DNA of 64,000 bases, taken from assembly GCF_010183535.1 (NCBI RefSeq), contig NC_071329.1:18738879-18802878 (forward strand), read 5' to 3'. The stretch comes from Caenorhabditis remanei (Eukaryota; Nematoda; Chromadorea; Rhabditida; Rhabditidae). The position numbers and the translations under genes were made by a program. The notes under the pieces were generated by a model, which had not been told where the DNA came from, ran no database searches, and saw only the letters and a list, made by a program, of their open reading frames with translations. Shown here piece by piece: positions 34,001 to 45,320 of the stretch (positions are counted from its first letter, which is position 1; each line of letters opens with the position of its first letter).

Positions 34001-37000
34001 TTTCAGCCAATCTCAACCGATTTTAACAATAATTTTAGGCCAATTTGTGCCCATTTTGAGCGATCTCAGCCAATTCCAACCGATTTTAGGTGATTTTAGA
34101 CTATCTTAAGCAATCTCAGCCAATCTTAGCCGATCTCAACTAGTTTTAATTGATAATTTACAGAAAATGCGTCAATTCCGTGTGAACATTCTCTCTTTGA
34201 CCCTCTACGACTGGGTGCCGGTGCCCCTTGTCTACACCCAAGTAGTCCATCTGGCAGTCCGTTCGTACTTTCTAGTCGCCCTATTCGGTCGTCAATACCT
34301 CCATCCGGACACCTCTCGTGTCCCTGACTACAAGACGACCATTGACTTGTACGTACCCATTATGTCGGTCCTTCAATTCATTTTTTTCATCGGATGGATG
34401 AAAGTGGCCGAAGTGCTTCTGAATCCGCTCGGGGAGGACGACGACGATTTCGAGTGTAACTGGATTTTGGACAGAAATTTGCAGGTTTGGTTTTTCAGTT
34501 GAAATTTCTAGAAATTTCTGAACTTCCAGGTCGGATTAATGGTTGTGGATACTGCATACAATCGATATCCTACACTGGAAAAAGATCAATTCTGGGAGGA
34601 CGTGCTCCCGGAGCCATTGTATACTGCCGAGAGTGCGATGAGGCCATTGAATCCGCAAGTTGGGTCGTGTGCTGAGATGTGAGTCCCGTTTTGGAACTGG
34701 GACGGTTTAGAACCGAGAGAGGGAAGGTTTGAAATCGGTTGAGATTGGCTCCTAATTTTGAGATTCCGTCATGGCTTACGGTTTTGATCTACGTTGTCAA
34801 ATTGACATTTATTTTGTAGATCAACGCTAGACCTTCATTTTTGTAGTTGAAATCTTTTTGATAGCTCCGTCCACTTTTGAGATATGCGCCTTTAAACATT
34901 GCCTTCTGAGAAGGAAGGGCGCGCTCTCTCTTATCTTTAAAAGCACATATCTCAAAAGTGCGCGGAGCTACCAAAAAGTTGTCAACTACAAAAGTTGAGG
35001 GCGAGATTTGATCTACAAAGTGAATATAATTTCAATTTGATAGAATTAATAATAATAAAAGTTACAAGGTGTCAAAATTGGGCAATTTTTTTGTAATTTT
35101 TTTCAACCCATTTTTATTTGATTTTTATTTGAATTTTGGCAAATTTCATAAAAATCAATCAGATTTTTATGCTTACCAAAATTAGAACTACTAAATTTTC
35201 TTATTTTGGAGTCAAAAATCACAAAAACCACAAAATAACAGCTGAAAATAGTCGAAAAACCCCTGAAGCCGGGGTTTCACAGGTTATAGCAGAAATCAGT
35301 TAGTTTTACCTGGAAATCGCTATATTAACTTAATATTATTAAGGTTAAAAAATATGTCAAAATCATGATTTTCAGTTTAAAAACTATTAACTTCTTCTTT
35401 TATTTTGAGAAAAATGTCGTTTTCATCCATTTCAGCCAATTTTAAGCCATTTTCAGCCTATTTTGAGAATTTTCTGGTAGATTTTATTATTTAGACAGTC
35501 ATTTTCAGGTTTTTGGACTATTTTTAATGTTTAAAACTTAATTTTTGACAATCTAAGCAATTTTTGACGTTTCCGTCCCTTTTTTTCTTGTATTTTGGGT
35601 GAAAAAAATCAAAATCCAGGCACTGAAATTGCTTTGCAGAGCTTTTGTATTTTTGGGGACAGTTGATGAATTTTCAGCCATTTTCAGCCATTTTAGCGTT
35701 TTCAACCGATTTTGACTCCCGAAACCGTAATTCGTACCTTTTTTCACATTTCAACCTGTACTAAACCTGGTATTCTTAAATTCCAGGCCGACCGAAGAGG
35801 AGCCATTCATGGTCCGCCCGCGTCGTCGTACTCTCTCCAGAATGTCGCATTGGGATGGTGATATGGAGGACACCGACGTCGTTCCGGTCGTCGGTTTGTC
35901 CCCCCATCCGAGAGATGGCTCCAATTATGCATCTGGTGAATCCCTGGCATTCTCGAATAGTTTTGCGAATGGCGGACGGAAATTGAGTGAAATGTTCAGG
36001 AGGATGAGAGCTGGCAGTCGGATTGGTGATAGATATCGGAAGAGACACTCGTCCGCACAGGATTTTGAGCATGGAATTAGGAAGTGAGTTATCTTATTTA
36101 CAAAAAATTAGGTATGAGTAGAAAGCTGACGCCCTGAGGATTCTGAATCTGTTTTCAAAATTTCTCTACGTCAAAAATAGGCGGAGTTAGATGGTTTTCT
36201 TTTCAATTTTTCCCAATTTTTCTAGAAAAAACAGTCTGGAAGATGACGTTGACTCAATCAGGGACAACAAACTCGACCAGGCATCGGGTACCCCGAAATC
36301 CGGAAGACTTTGGAGTTCTCTGCCGCAGACTCAGTTGGAGGAGATGTTGAAGGTACCGTATTTATGTCATTGTATAGATCAAAACGTGTAAATCATTTTT
36401 GTAGTTGACAATTTTCTGGTAGCTCCGCCCACTATTGAGATATGCTTCTTTAAAGATGGGCGCCTGGTTACAGTAATCAACTTTTAAAGGTGCATATCTT
36501 AAAAGTGGGGGGAGCAATCGAAAAGTTGTCGACAAGAAAAATGATCTACAAGTTTTGATCTACAAATATTGATTATTTAAAATTTAAAATTTAATGTGTT
36601 TCTGGTAGTATAACGGGGCCTTAAAATTGGACATTTTTCTTATAAGTTTTTGACCTTTTTGACCGATTTTTTTGGATTTTCAGGTATTTTTACTGTAAAA
36701 TACTGAAATTTTTTGTTTTTTCAATTAAAACCTGTCTAAAATCGCCTAAAATAAGGCTAGAACGTCTTGTAACCAGTCCATACATGAAAAATTTCGAATC
36801 TTTTGGTTTTTTTGAACAAAAAAAGTTTTTATAGTCTAAATTAGCCAATTAAAATTTAAAATAACTTCAAGATAGCCTATTACTTGCAAAAATTGGCTTC
36901 GACCACTTCTTTCTCTGAAAAGAACAAATTTCAGAAACAAATAAACAATTTTAATAGAAAAACCATTTTAATTAATCAATTTTGCTGATATCGCGCCGCA

Positions 37001-38703
37001 GGCGCGCCAGACATATCTTAAAAGTGGGAGGAGCTAACTTATTGCTGTTTCAGAATCGTGATCTGAGTGGGAGCAGTCAAGTGAAATACAACACGGACGG
37101 AATGAAAGAGAGAGATGTCATACCGAATCCAACACCAGTCACTGATCACATCGACATGCCATCACATGTACCGGCCAGTCCCTCCTGGTATAATGAAAGT
37201 CTTCCGGTGATAAAGGAGGAAGAAGAGGCGAAACGGAAGTCTAATACTAATACCGATACGGGTGAGTTATCGAAGAAGTGGGTTTTTTGAAGTTTTATGA
37301 GTTTTGGGGGCGGTTGAAATCGGCTGAGAGTTTAAGATTGTCTTAAACAGTTTAAGACTTCTTAAGAATTGAGATCGGTTAAGATCGGTCGAGAACGGCT
37401 AATATGAGAAGTATTTGGAGACGCCACTTTCAAACTCTCTATAAATTTGATTATAGGTATTTCTGACAGCGTGGAGTCCATTTCTGCAGTCAAAACCTTT
37501 TAAATGTTCATGAGAGCCGAGTTATGAGCACTCAAACTTTTCATATGGTTAAGCCTGTTCACATGGAATTCCCAATTGACGGTATACACGCCACCGCGCG
37601 GTTCCATTTGTGTTCTCCATTGGTTTACCTGTGCTCGTACGTCGCAAAAATAAGAATATCTTGCGTCTTCTACTTGTCATTTTGGAATTCTATGTGAAAC
37701 AGGTTAACCATGTGAAAAGTTTGAGAGCTCATAACTTGGTTTGAAGAGACATTTAGCAGGTTTTGAATGCAGAAATGAATTCCCCGTCAGAGTTGAGCGG
37801 AATGCGGTTTTTGAAATGGCGGAAGGCGGAATGCGGAAAGCGGAATGAACATTTTTTGGGAGGAAAGCGGAAAGCGGAAGGCGGATGGCAGAAGGCGGAA
37901 TTCCGCTCAACTCTATTCCCCGTAGTCGAAAATACTTATAATCAAATTTATAGACCGTTTGAATTTGGCGTCTCCAAAGACTTACCTTGTTAGATAGGTT
38001 AAGATCGGTTGAGATCATCTAAAACTGGTTGAGATCGGTTGAAAACGCTAAAAGTTCCTGTAACCGTTATAAAATGACCGCTTTTGCAAGTTTCTAATGT
38101 TTTATGAACTATGAAATCGGCTGGAATCGGCAAAAAACGGCTGAGACTGACTAAGATTGGCTAAAATCTTCAAGATCCCGTCTCAGGGCCCATTGTAGCC
38201 CTCACTTCAGCTTAGTGGAGTCATATTTTCATGGTTTTCATCAAAACAATAGGTTCTTTAATATCATAACTGCTATGAAAACGTGACAAAATCAGTTTTC
38301 ATTAATTTCCGGTTGTTTCCGTATCTTGGGCCAACATTATCACCGCTGGTGTTGATAGTATATTGAAAAACAGAGTTTGAAGCTCTAAAGTATCAAAAAA
38401 TGCATCTGAAACCCATTTTTATAAAAATTTGGTTAAAATAAGGACATCTAGTCGGGATTTCAAGTTCAGCGTCGATCTCAACCGATTTCATCCGATTTCA
38501 GTCGATCTTAGTCGATCCTAGTTGATTTTTACCCGATGTTACCCGATCTTTCTCAAATAAAAGCTATCCCTCTTCTTCCAGACTCCCCAAAATCCAGCAA
38601 AGCCTCCAAAACATCAATAAAACGCATCGAACTGCGTCGTTCCTCATCATCTGGAAGTGACCTCGGAAAGACTGGAAGACTGGAGAGAAAGAAGAGCGAA
38701 TAG
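31084..38703 (+). CDS. Bestrophin chloride channel 2, 619 aa, 11 exons
   Basis: Exons: 31084-31158, 32081-32184, 32472-32606, 32653-32752, 32986-33207, 34164-34484, 34530-34678, 35787-36083, 36226-36352, 37054-37261 and 38582-38703; phases sum to 620 codons. The start MTVTYSLDVASSSFF parallels bestrophin 1. The neck motif IPITFMLGFYV puts I76/F80/F84 at human BEST1 numbering. The Ca2+ clasp is LNPLGEDDDDFECN. Five introns coincide with those of bestrophin 1 (after CDS bases 179, 314, 636, 957 and 1106); two more (75 and 414) are unique to this gene. The ~250-residue C-terminus is disordered, with an Arg-rich patch MVRPRRRTLSRMSHW and a Ser/Lys tail ending LERKKSE. Head-to-head with bestrophin 1 (4.9 kb apart), so an inverted gene duplication is likely. 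Confidence 0.94.
31357..31415. repeat. Family A half-copy in bestrophin 2 intron 1
   Basis: Left arm only, ending at CGCCTTTAAAG. Similar half-copies occur at 50115 and 43205. All may act as solo arms after partial deletion. Confidence 0.75.
31712..31880. repeat. Family A palindrome in bestrophin 2 intron 1
   Basis: Complete arms with a short loop (ATAGCAGAGCGCGCACCTTC). The right flank has GACGGGATCTCAAAGTCAGT and CGATCTCAACCGA. Confidence 0.87.
32760..32872. repeat. (ATCGCT)n / (ATCATCGCT)n microsatellite in bestrophin 2 intron 4
   Basis: About 13 units of CGCTATCAT-type repeat. It is followed by two GGCACGCCAGA motif remnants at 32896 and 32940. Confidence 0.85.
33240..34160. repeat. Inverted ATCGGCTGAGATCGG arrays in bestrophin 2 intron 5
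   Basis: Forward units at 33240-33330 and complementary units at 33660-34150. The palindrome between them pairs AAAAATACAAAGCAAAGCTC with GAGCTTTGCTTTGTATTTTT (33355 and 33900). Same kind of content as the homologous intron of bestrophin 1; a partial relative is at 35440-35730. Confidence 0.75.
34833..35000. repeat. Family A palindrome in bestrophin 2 intron 7
   Basis: Full arms. The loop is CATTGCCTTCTGAGAAGGAA plus GGGCGCGCTC. The right flank at 35060 contains TTACAAGGTGTCAAAATTGG, the extended-family flank. Confidence 0.85.
36393..36548. repeat. Family A palindrome in bestrophin 2 intron 9
   Basis: Complete, somewhat diverged arms (TATGCTTCTTTAAAG, CTTTTAAAGGTGCATATC) within about 40 bp of the exon 9 donor. 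Confidence 0.82.
37788..37915. mobile_element. Family G hAT-like mini-element (128 bp) with a GCGGAA body and perfect TSD
   Basis: CAGAGTTGAGCGGAATGCGG at the left and GGAATTCCGCTCAACTCTA at the right, flanked by TTCCCCGT at 37780-37787 and 37916-37923 (exact 8 bp). The body is GGCGGAAGGCGGAAAGCGGAA simple sequence. Sits in bestrophin 2 intron 10. Confidence 0.88.
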
Positions 38704-39118
38704 TGGATATGATGAGACTACAAACTACATTTGCCTATATTTAAATTGTTGAACAAATTGCATAATGGTGAATAATAATAACAAAAGATTGGCGCTCCAT
38801 GCTTGTAAATTTTATCTTTATATGGACTATTTTGTATTGAAACTTACTTAATTATAAATGTTTGATAACTTCATTGTGTTTGTTTTGGTGACTGGTGCAC
38901 ATTCGGCGCGTTGCTAACTAGGGAATGTTCCAGATGCAACTCGGCGTTTCAGATTGGCTCATATTTCATTAAGTACTTCTGAACACGCTGATTCCGAATA
39001 TGTGCTCCATTTTTGCAGAACGCTTCACAGAATCCAGATATATGCGTTTTAAGTCATTTCCAGGGCAGAAGTTGCATTTTTCGAGAGTTCAATTTTTTCC
39101 GTCTAATACGTGTAGCCA

Positions 39119-39255
39119 AAGGGTGAAAAAGCACATTAGCAACGTTTGACGTTTTATCACACCTGTTTATCTGCCAAAAATGAAAGTGATACAACTGAAT
39201 TTCTGAAAATATTTTTTCATCAGAAAACGCTGCTAATGTGTTGTTGCACCCTCTC
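39119..39255. repeat. Imperfect hairpin downstream of bestrophin 2
   Basis: GGGTGAAAAAGCACATTAGC at the left pairs with GCTAATGTGTTGTTGCACCC at the right. Confidence 0.55.
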
Positions 39256-39387
39256 GAGGTGCTCATATATTTTCAGTGTGAAAACGTTTTTTTTTTCTTT
39301 TTTTTCACTTTATGAGCACCGCGAATATTAAATTTAATAAGAAAAACATCGCGTTTTTTGGACACTTTGAGTTGAGACAGATTTCCC

Positions 39388-39658
39388 ATACTTTCAAACC
39401 GGGCCACCGCGTAACTCGCTTCAAACTCAATATTATGAGCTGAAAAATGTACCAAAATGTAGATCTTGACGAGTTCTATGTCCGTGTCCTACTACGGTCC
39501 GAATGGCAATTCGTTAATGTGCCGCGGGCCGGGCTAGAATGGCTTTTTTGACATAGAACTCGTCGAGATCTACATTTTGGTACATTTTTCAGCTCATAAC
39601 ATTGAGTTTGACGCGGGTTACGCGCCGGGCCGTGTCGGCCCGGTTTGCAAGTATGAGA
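39388..39658. mobile_element. Family F hAT-like element with 8-bp TSD
   Basis: AGATTTCC|CATACTTTCAAACC at the left and CGGTTTGCAAGTATG|AGATTTCC at the right give an exact 8-bp duplication. The arms carry CTCGCTTCAAACTCAATATT and GTGCCGCGGGCCGGGC. It is shorter than other copies because the centre is deleted on one side. Confidence 0.88.
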
Positions 39659-39670
39659 TTTCCAGACCTA

Positions 39671-40938
39671 TTAGGCTGGTGCATAAGTTTCTTTCTTTTT
39701 AAAAGATGTGACTTTGGTCCTCGATTTCTAAGCGGTGAGATTGTTTATCGACCCAAACTTTTTTGCATTTTTATGACCTTCTCAGTGGCTAACAAATACA
39801 GTTTTAAGTTAGTGCCTAGACAGTCCGCTCGGGAAAACGATGGCTTTTTCGGTCGCCGACCAAACGCCTATTTTGGAAAGTTTTTTGATTCCAGTCGCAT
39901 TGGTATTAAAATGCTTAGATGTTTATGAAAAATTAAATGCAGTTTTTAGAACAAAACTTTATCTTGTTATCACATTTCAGTTTTTGGTCGGAATGTCAAA
40001 AACAAAAAAGCTACGATCAGACGATTGAAAGCAACGAGAAATCTTGGTTCACCTGGGTTCAAACAGATTACATAAATATTTGAGAGAACATTTTTACAAA
40101 ACTATTTGTAAAAGTTAGATGGTAACATGAGCAACTTATGCCATAAAAAATTTATGAAAAAGCCATTCAATTAAATGATGAAACTTGGGTGATGTATTTT
40201 CTATGGTTTTTGCGCTTTTGAGAAACTTTGAGAAGTAATCCTGGGTGGAGTCTAGGTCTCTTCTCAATGCTCCCAAACAAGTCTGAATTATTTTGTTACT
40301 TGTAATCAACAGTAGAGACATTACTCTAAAATTGTGCAAAAGATCTAGTGAATTGATTTAGAAGTACGAGCTGTAGGCTTCGTCAAACTTAAAAATCACA
40401 TGATTTTGATGAGATTGACTTCGCGCTTCCTGTGAAATGAGGGAGAGTGCTTAAACTTTTCAAACAAAGTAGATTTAGATACATCAATGTCTACTCTACT
40501 CAATACTAAACATTTCCACTAATTTCCTTAATTAGCGTTAAAGAAAAATCGAAAATACTCGCACATGCGCAACTTGCTGATCCTCACCTTTCTTCAGGGA
40601 CCGGCACTAAACTATGATTGCTCAATTCAAATGTTTTTATTATTTTTTTGAACATAACGTTCCTTGCATGTTTTAATTTTAAATAAATCATCCTTTCTCG
40701 TCAACATTTTCTAGGAAAAAAATTGAGACGAAGAATGGTATCAAAAAAGGGTTCCTTGAGTATTTTGACTTGTCTACGGCTGAGATGAAGCAGATGGCGG
40801 ACGTCAAGTCATAGGTATAATCGCAATGAGTTATAGGTACCAACCAACTATATTTCTCTTTACGTGAGCAATTAGCCTTCAAGAAATTTCATGACGAAAA
40901 TTGTCCAAAAAAAGAAAGAAACTTATGCACCAGCCTGA
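39671..40938. mobile_element. Decayed mariner-like transposon, ~1.27 kb
   Basis: Terminal inverted repeats TTAGGCTGGTGCATAAGTTT and AAACTTATGCACCAGCCTGA are flanked by TA on both sides. Length is right for a full mariner (about 1.3 kb). Frames are riddled with stops; the only transposase-like echo I see is NDETWVMY (plus strand, near 40170), resembling the first catalytic Asp region. It inserted 12 bp from the end of the adjacent family F element. Inactive. Confidence 0.85.
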
Positions 40939-40940
40939 TA

Positions 40941-41590
40941 TCTCGAAGAGGATTCCTTCTTTTCCCCAACATTGTCAGTCGAATCATATTTTTTAAACCT
41001 TACCCAATTTCCGATTACCTCTCCCTTTCATCTCCCTACTTACTACTCACCAACAGACTCTTTTATTTCAAAAATCTATCCCCTTCCCTCTATCCCCTCC
41101 AACCACTATTACTCCACATCAATCACGTAAATTACACGTGCGGTCTGGTCGGTGAGGTGAGAGTGGTTGTTGTTGTCATCATATGTCGTGTATGTACGTA
41201 TTATTATATACATAATGTTCTCCTTATTACGTTTTCACCAGTTCAGTCCATTTTTGCACTACTTTTCTTACTGACAATGGAAACGAAACATCTGAAATCG
41301 GTTTAAATTGCTTTTTTCCAGTATTTTAGTGGTTCAAAATATGTTTTTCAATCTAGATATTGGTATTCTCACCGGAAATTAATGAAAAATCGGGTTTGTC
41401 ACGTTTTTATGCTAAAAAACTTATTGTTTTGATGAGAAGATATGGATTCACGAAGCTTGTTGAGGTACCTGACAGGAAATTAGTTTTTTTTAGGGATTTT
41501 GATGAAAACAAACTTTGAGAGGTCTGTCATAGCCTCTTTATTCAATATAACGTTTTGAAATAATATTTATTTGATAGATTAAATCTAGCC
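40941..41590. other. Spacer, nothing recognised
   Basis: Unique-looking sequence with ACACGTGCGGTCTGGTCGGT near 41135. No ORF with coding character. Confidence 0.4.
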
Positions 41591-41592
41591 CT

Positions 41593-41760
41593 ATATTTTT
41601 GTAGTGGACATTTTTTGATTGCTCCACCCACTTTTGAGATATGCGCTTTTAAAAATACTAGATTTTCCGTTTTTTTTTCTCTAGCTCCTTTCTGTCTTTA
41701 AAGGCGCATATTTCAAAAGTGGGCGGAGCTATCAAAAAGTTGTCAACTAGCAAAATAATT
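41593..41760. repeat. Family A palindrome
   Basis: Complete arms with a loop around TTTTTCTCTAGCTCCTTTCT, closely matching the loop of the collagen-intron copy at 5177. Confidence 0.85.
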
Positions 41761-43195
41761 TACGTAGAATTTCACAGGTTTTAGTAGTTCTAATAGCTTT
41801 TCAAGGTTTTCAGATACAACAGTTCTTTGTTATTACATAAACTGTAACCTTTGTTTTGTAAAATGAGGAAAACACCTAAATTTTACAACTTACACCCCGA
41901 CAACTTGTTTTTTACTGTAGCAGTGAAAGTGGTAGTACCCTCTGATCTTTATCTCTTTCCCTACGTGGTGACCTCTTCCAAACGTGATCTATCATTATTA
42001 TGTGCTAGATTTTAGATTCCCGATTGTGATAGAATGTTATTCAATTTTATCTTGATTTACCTTTCTATTTATCTAAAATCTACTTTTTGATGTATTACAT
42101 TTCACCCGCCGCTTAATTAGAGGCTCTGCAATCGGGTCTCTGGTCAATTTTAGACCAAATTTGTCTGCAAATTCTGTTTAAAAACGTGAAGGTCTAGAGG
42201 CTAATCCATTAAGGCAAATAACACATGGTGTAGGTTCCCACAAAAGGATTAGTCACCCAATATTATTATTAAGAGGAAAAAAGAAAGAAACCATATGGCA
42301 GCAGGAATAACACCAATTCTCACAATACTCATTAGAAATCCCAGTTTTTCAGTCTCAATAATTGGTTGAAAATAAATAAAAAATGTGTAGAACTTGTATT
42401 TGAAAATCGTCAACTACAAAAATGAAGACGGTGAGTGGTAAAGGTTTTCATTCAAAAATAGAAGTTTTTGACGTTTCTCCCTTGTGCAGAATTAATAATA
42501 CCCGATTTAACACGATTTTAATAGTTTCCGAAAGAATTTAAAGCTTTTTGAAGCTGTGCTGCTTCAAAAATGGTTAAAAATTTGGGATTTTGGTTTAAAA
42601 CTAGTTTTCCATTACATTATGAGCCCGCAAGGAATATAATTTTAACCGATTTCGACCGGGTAAGCTTTGAATTATGTTATTTTTAGATAAAGGAAAGTAT
42701 TATGAGCCGAAAAATATACCAAGATTTAGATCTCGGCGAGTTCTACAGAGCCTGACTCAGTTCAGGCCGGATAGTAAACTGTTAACGTGCTAAAAGCCAA
42801 AAAATCGCTGAGAATCAAATTTTTTTCACAATAAAAACTACTAAATTCTTTGGAATAATCAATTTGACGCAATTTCAAGCAATACAAGCCAAATGTGCTC
42901 GATTTTTGTAAAGTTTTCAGATTTTTTACTTCCAAAACCATGATTCGTACCTTTTTTCTACATTTTACGCTGTCCTGACCTTCTATTCTTTAATTTAAGG
43001 CCCGCCAAAGATCGCACTCCACCTTCTCTTAAACCGCATTCCACTTAACTCTGAAATCCCAATAAGCTCCGCCCATTTTCAGGATATGCTCCTTTAAAAT
43101 ACCGTAGGAATGATAAGACTAAGTGAGGTCCAGTCACGGCTTCTATTTTTGTCTAATTTTTTTGAAATTTATACATATGCTTTTTGTAAATTTAA
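41761..43195. other. Long spacer, mostly unassigned
   Basis: A diverged family F fragment (AAATATACCAAGATTTAGAT, CGGCGAGTTCTACAG) is visible at 42705-42775. The rest shows no gene or repeat I can name. Confidence 0.4.
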
Positions 43196-43199
43196 ATTA

Positions 43200-43300
43200 G
43201 CTCTCCATTTTTGTAATTTTCAACTTTTTGATAACTTTCCACTTTAAAGATATGTAGATAGCAAAAAACGTGCGTGGCCGACAACCCAGCTAACCAAATT
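43200..43300. repeat. Degraded family A copy
   Basis: CTCTCCATTTTTGTAATTTT, AACTTTTTGATAACTTTCC and GTGGCCGACAACCCAGCT preserve one arm and part of the loop. Confidence 0.6.
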
Positions 43301-43359
43301 CTCTGAAACCTTCTGGAATACAAATACGATGATATTATTGGAGACCTCCCTTCCCCAAT

Positions 43360-43985
43360 GACCTCTACCCCTATCTTTGTCACTCACCCTATTCTATTCT
43401 TATTCTCATTTTCATTCCGTTCCTTCTTCTTCCTTTTTTTCAAATGCGAAACGTGTGCGTGTCTCTGTGCAGCCGCGTGTATACACTTACATATCTCTGT
43501 GTTTCCTGGCGCGGTGCTATCCTCTCCTCTGGCCGCTGGCTGCTGGCGACCCCCAATAAAAAACGAGACGGATAGGTGACAGAGGAAAGACGCAGACATC
43601 TGAAGTGAATTGAGAAGAACACACGTCACGCGAAACACAACACGTTCGTTTCATTCGGGGGAGGTCGCCCTCTCGGTATCTCTGTCTCTATCGTTTTCGA
43701 CGGTCGACGCACATATTGTGTTGGAGGACGTGGAGGACACACCACGCGTCCTCCGTATCTTTTGTTCGGTGTGGAATGTGAGGAGGTCCCCTATACCACC
43801 CGGGGAGGGGTGACCTTACGGGCGGAGTGTCGTTTGGCGGGTGTGATTCTTTCTTTTTGGCGGGTTAGAAGACTTTTTCTCTTTTTACACAGTTTTTTAG
43901 GCAAAAAAAGCGTTCTGAGGCACTTCTCGTTACTATCTCTTTCATTTGTTCCGTATCTGGACACTTTCTGACTGTTTGAACCGAT
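43360..43985 (+). promoter_or_regulatory. GC- and CT-rich block, candidate distal promoter of the SAND gene
   Basis: This 600-bp block stands out from the AT-rich surroundings (CGTGTGCGTGTCTCTGTGCA, ACGCAGACATCTGAAG, GTTTTCGACGGTCGACGCAC, a run of ACGTGGAGGACACACCACGC). It resembles the CT/GC-rich starts seen at 13560 and 56520. Several ORFs overlap on both strands, but none looks like a protein. It lies 4.3 kb upstream of the SAND-gene ATG, which is preceded directly by a splice acceptor, so a non-coding first exon here is plausible. Confidence 0.35.
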
Positions 43986-44858
43986 TCGAAGTGAAATTTT
44001 GCTTTTTTTTTTCCTGTTTTTGGCAGTAAGAATGTAAAAAAAAATGAAAAAAAGGATGAAAATGTTATAAGACTTACTTTAAACAGAGACTTGCGTGTGA
44101 ATAAGGAAAAAATGTATTAAGTGTAATTTTCTGGTTTTTCTCGATTTCAGAAATCTTATGACCGGATTTGTCGGTTCCTTACGTTTTTTTTCAAGCTATT
44201 TCATCATTTTTTTCGGTTTTAAACTAACAATTTTATATCTGAAACACACTTCGATTGCTTTGCTCTTATTGAAATTCAAATACTTCCATTTTTTTAAAGC
44301 CATTTTCAGTCAATAACCTATTTCTTGACCTATTATAGTGAGTTTTTTCTGAGCTATAACATTTTGCTATTTTTGGTTGGTTAGGACGATTGATTTGGAT
44401 GGAAACCATGCAATTTAACTTTACAGTAGACCTAAACCGTGTAATTTTGTATTTTCTCAATTTCAGGAGTATTATGACCGTCATTATTAGTTTTCGAACC
44501 TTTTTAGTGTTTTTTACCGGTTCTACCGTTGTGTTTTTAATTTGATTTGAACGTTCGGCTCATTAAAATAGTACCTATAACATTTTATTTTTGGGTACCA
44601 CCCATTTTCGGTGAGTCTTTGTCAACTTTCAAATCTAATGACAGTCTTTGTCGCTTCCTCGGCGTTTTAGAGCTGATTTTTGATTTTCTACCTATTAAAC
44701 CAACAATTATTCCTGAAACACTGTTTGATATCATTAAAATCCATATATTTCCAGTTGCTTGCCGTTTTCAGTCGATCTCAACCAATCTTTTCTCTGTGTG
44801 AACGGTTTATACCTCGTTTTCACCTACTAACGAGATCTCACCACTTTCTTGATGATCT
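43986..44858. other. AT-rich spacer, nothing recognised
   Basis: Weakly self-similar (TTATGACCGG / TTATGACCGTC at 44157 and 44471). No gene. Confidence 0.35.
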
Positions 44859-45320
44859 TACCGTAAAAACTCTATTTGAGGTGCATGCAACTCTATTGTT
44901 CAAAGGGTCCGTCGGAGTGCAACTCTATTAGAGGGGCAATTCAAATAGAGGGTGCACCTCTATTTTTCGTCAACGAATTCGCCCGACCTCGATACCCAAC
45001 TATCTTTTGAATTCGTTTGATTTCATTAATTTTTATGCCGAATTCATCGAACTTTTACGTAAAAAACGGAGAAAATCCTGAATTCTCATAGAAAACTACG
45101 TTTTTGACAACAAAAACTCTGAAATAGCAATGTGAGAGAACAGTTCGGAGTCATTTAATGATGATATTAAAGAAACGTTTAAATCGCTGGAGGGCAACTG
45201 TATTAGAGGGGCACCTCAATTAGAGGGTGCAACTCTATTGTTCAAAGCGTCCGTCGGAGGGCACCACTATTAGAGGGGCAATTCAAATAGAGGGGCACTT
45301 CAAATAGAGTTTTTACGGTA
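44859..45320. mobile_element. Terminal-inverted-repeat element with internal CTCTATTAGAGGGGC repeats
   Basis: TACCGTAAAAACTCTATTTG at the left and CAAATAGAGTTTTTACGGTA at the right are exact inverted ends. Inside, CAACTCTATTGTTCAAAG and GTCCGTCGGAGGGC recur in both halves, with many CTCTATTAGAGGGGC variants. The centre (44985-45190) is unique AT-rich sequence. No ORF, so non-autonomous. Confidence 0.9.

Noticed and set aside
43377..43971. Cluster of overlapping ORFs on both strands
   Set aside because: High GC lowers stop frequency here. The peptides are Ser/Leu/Arg low complexity and no splice structure supports a gene.
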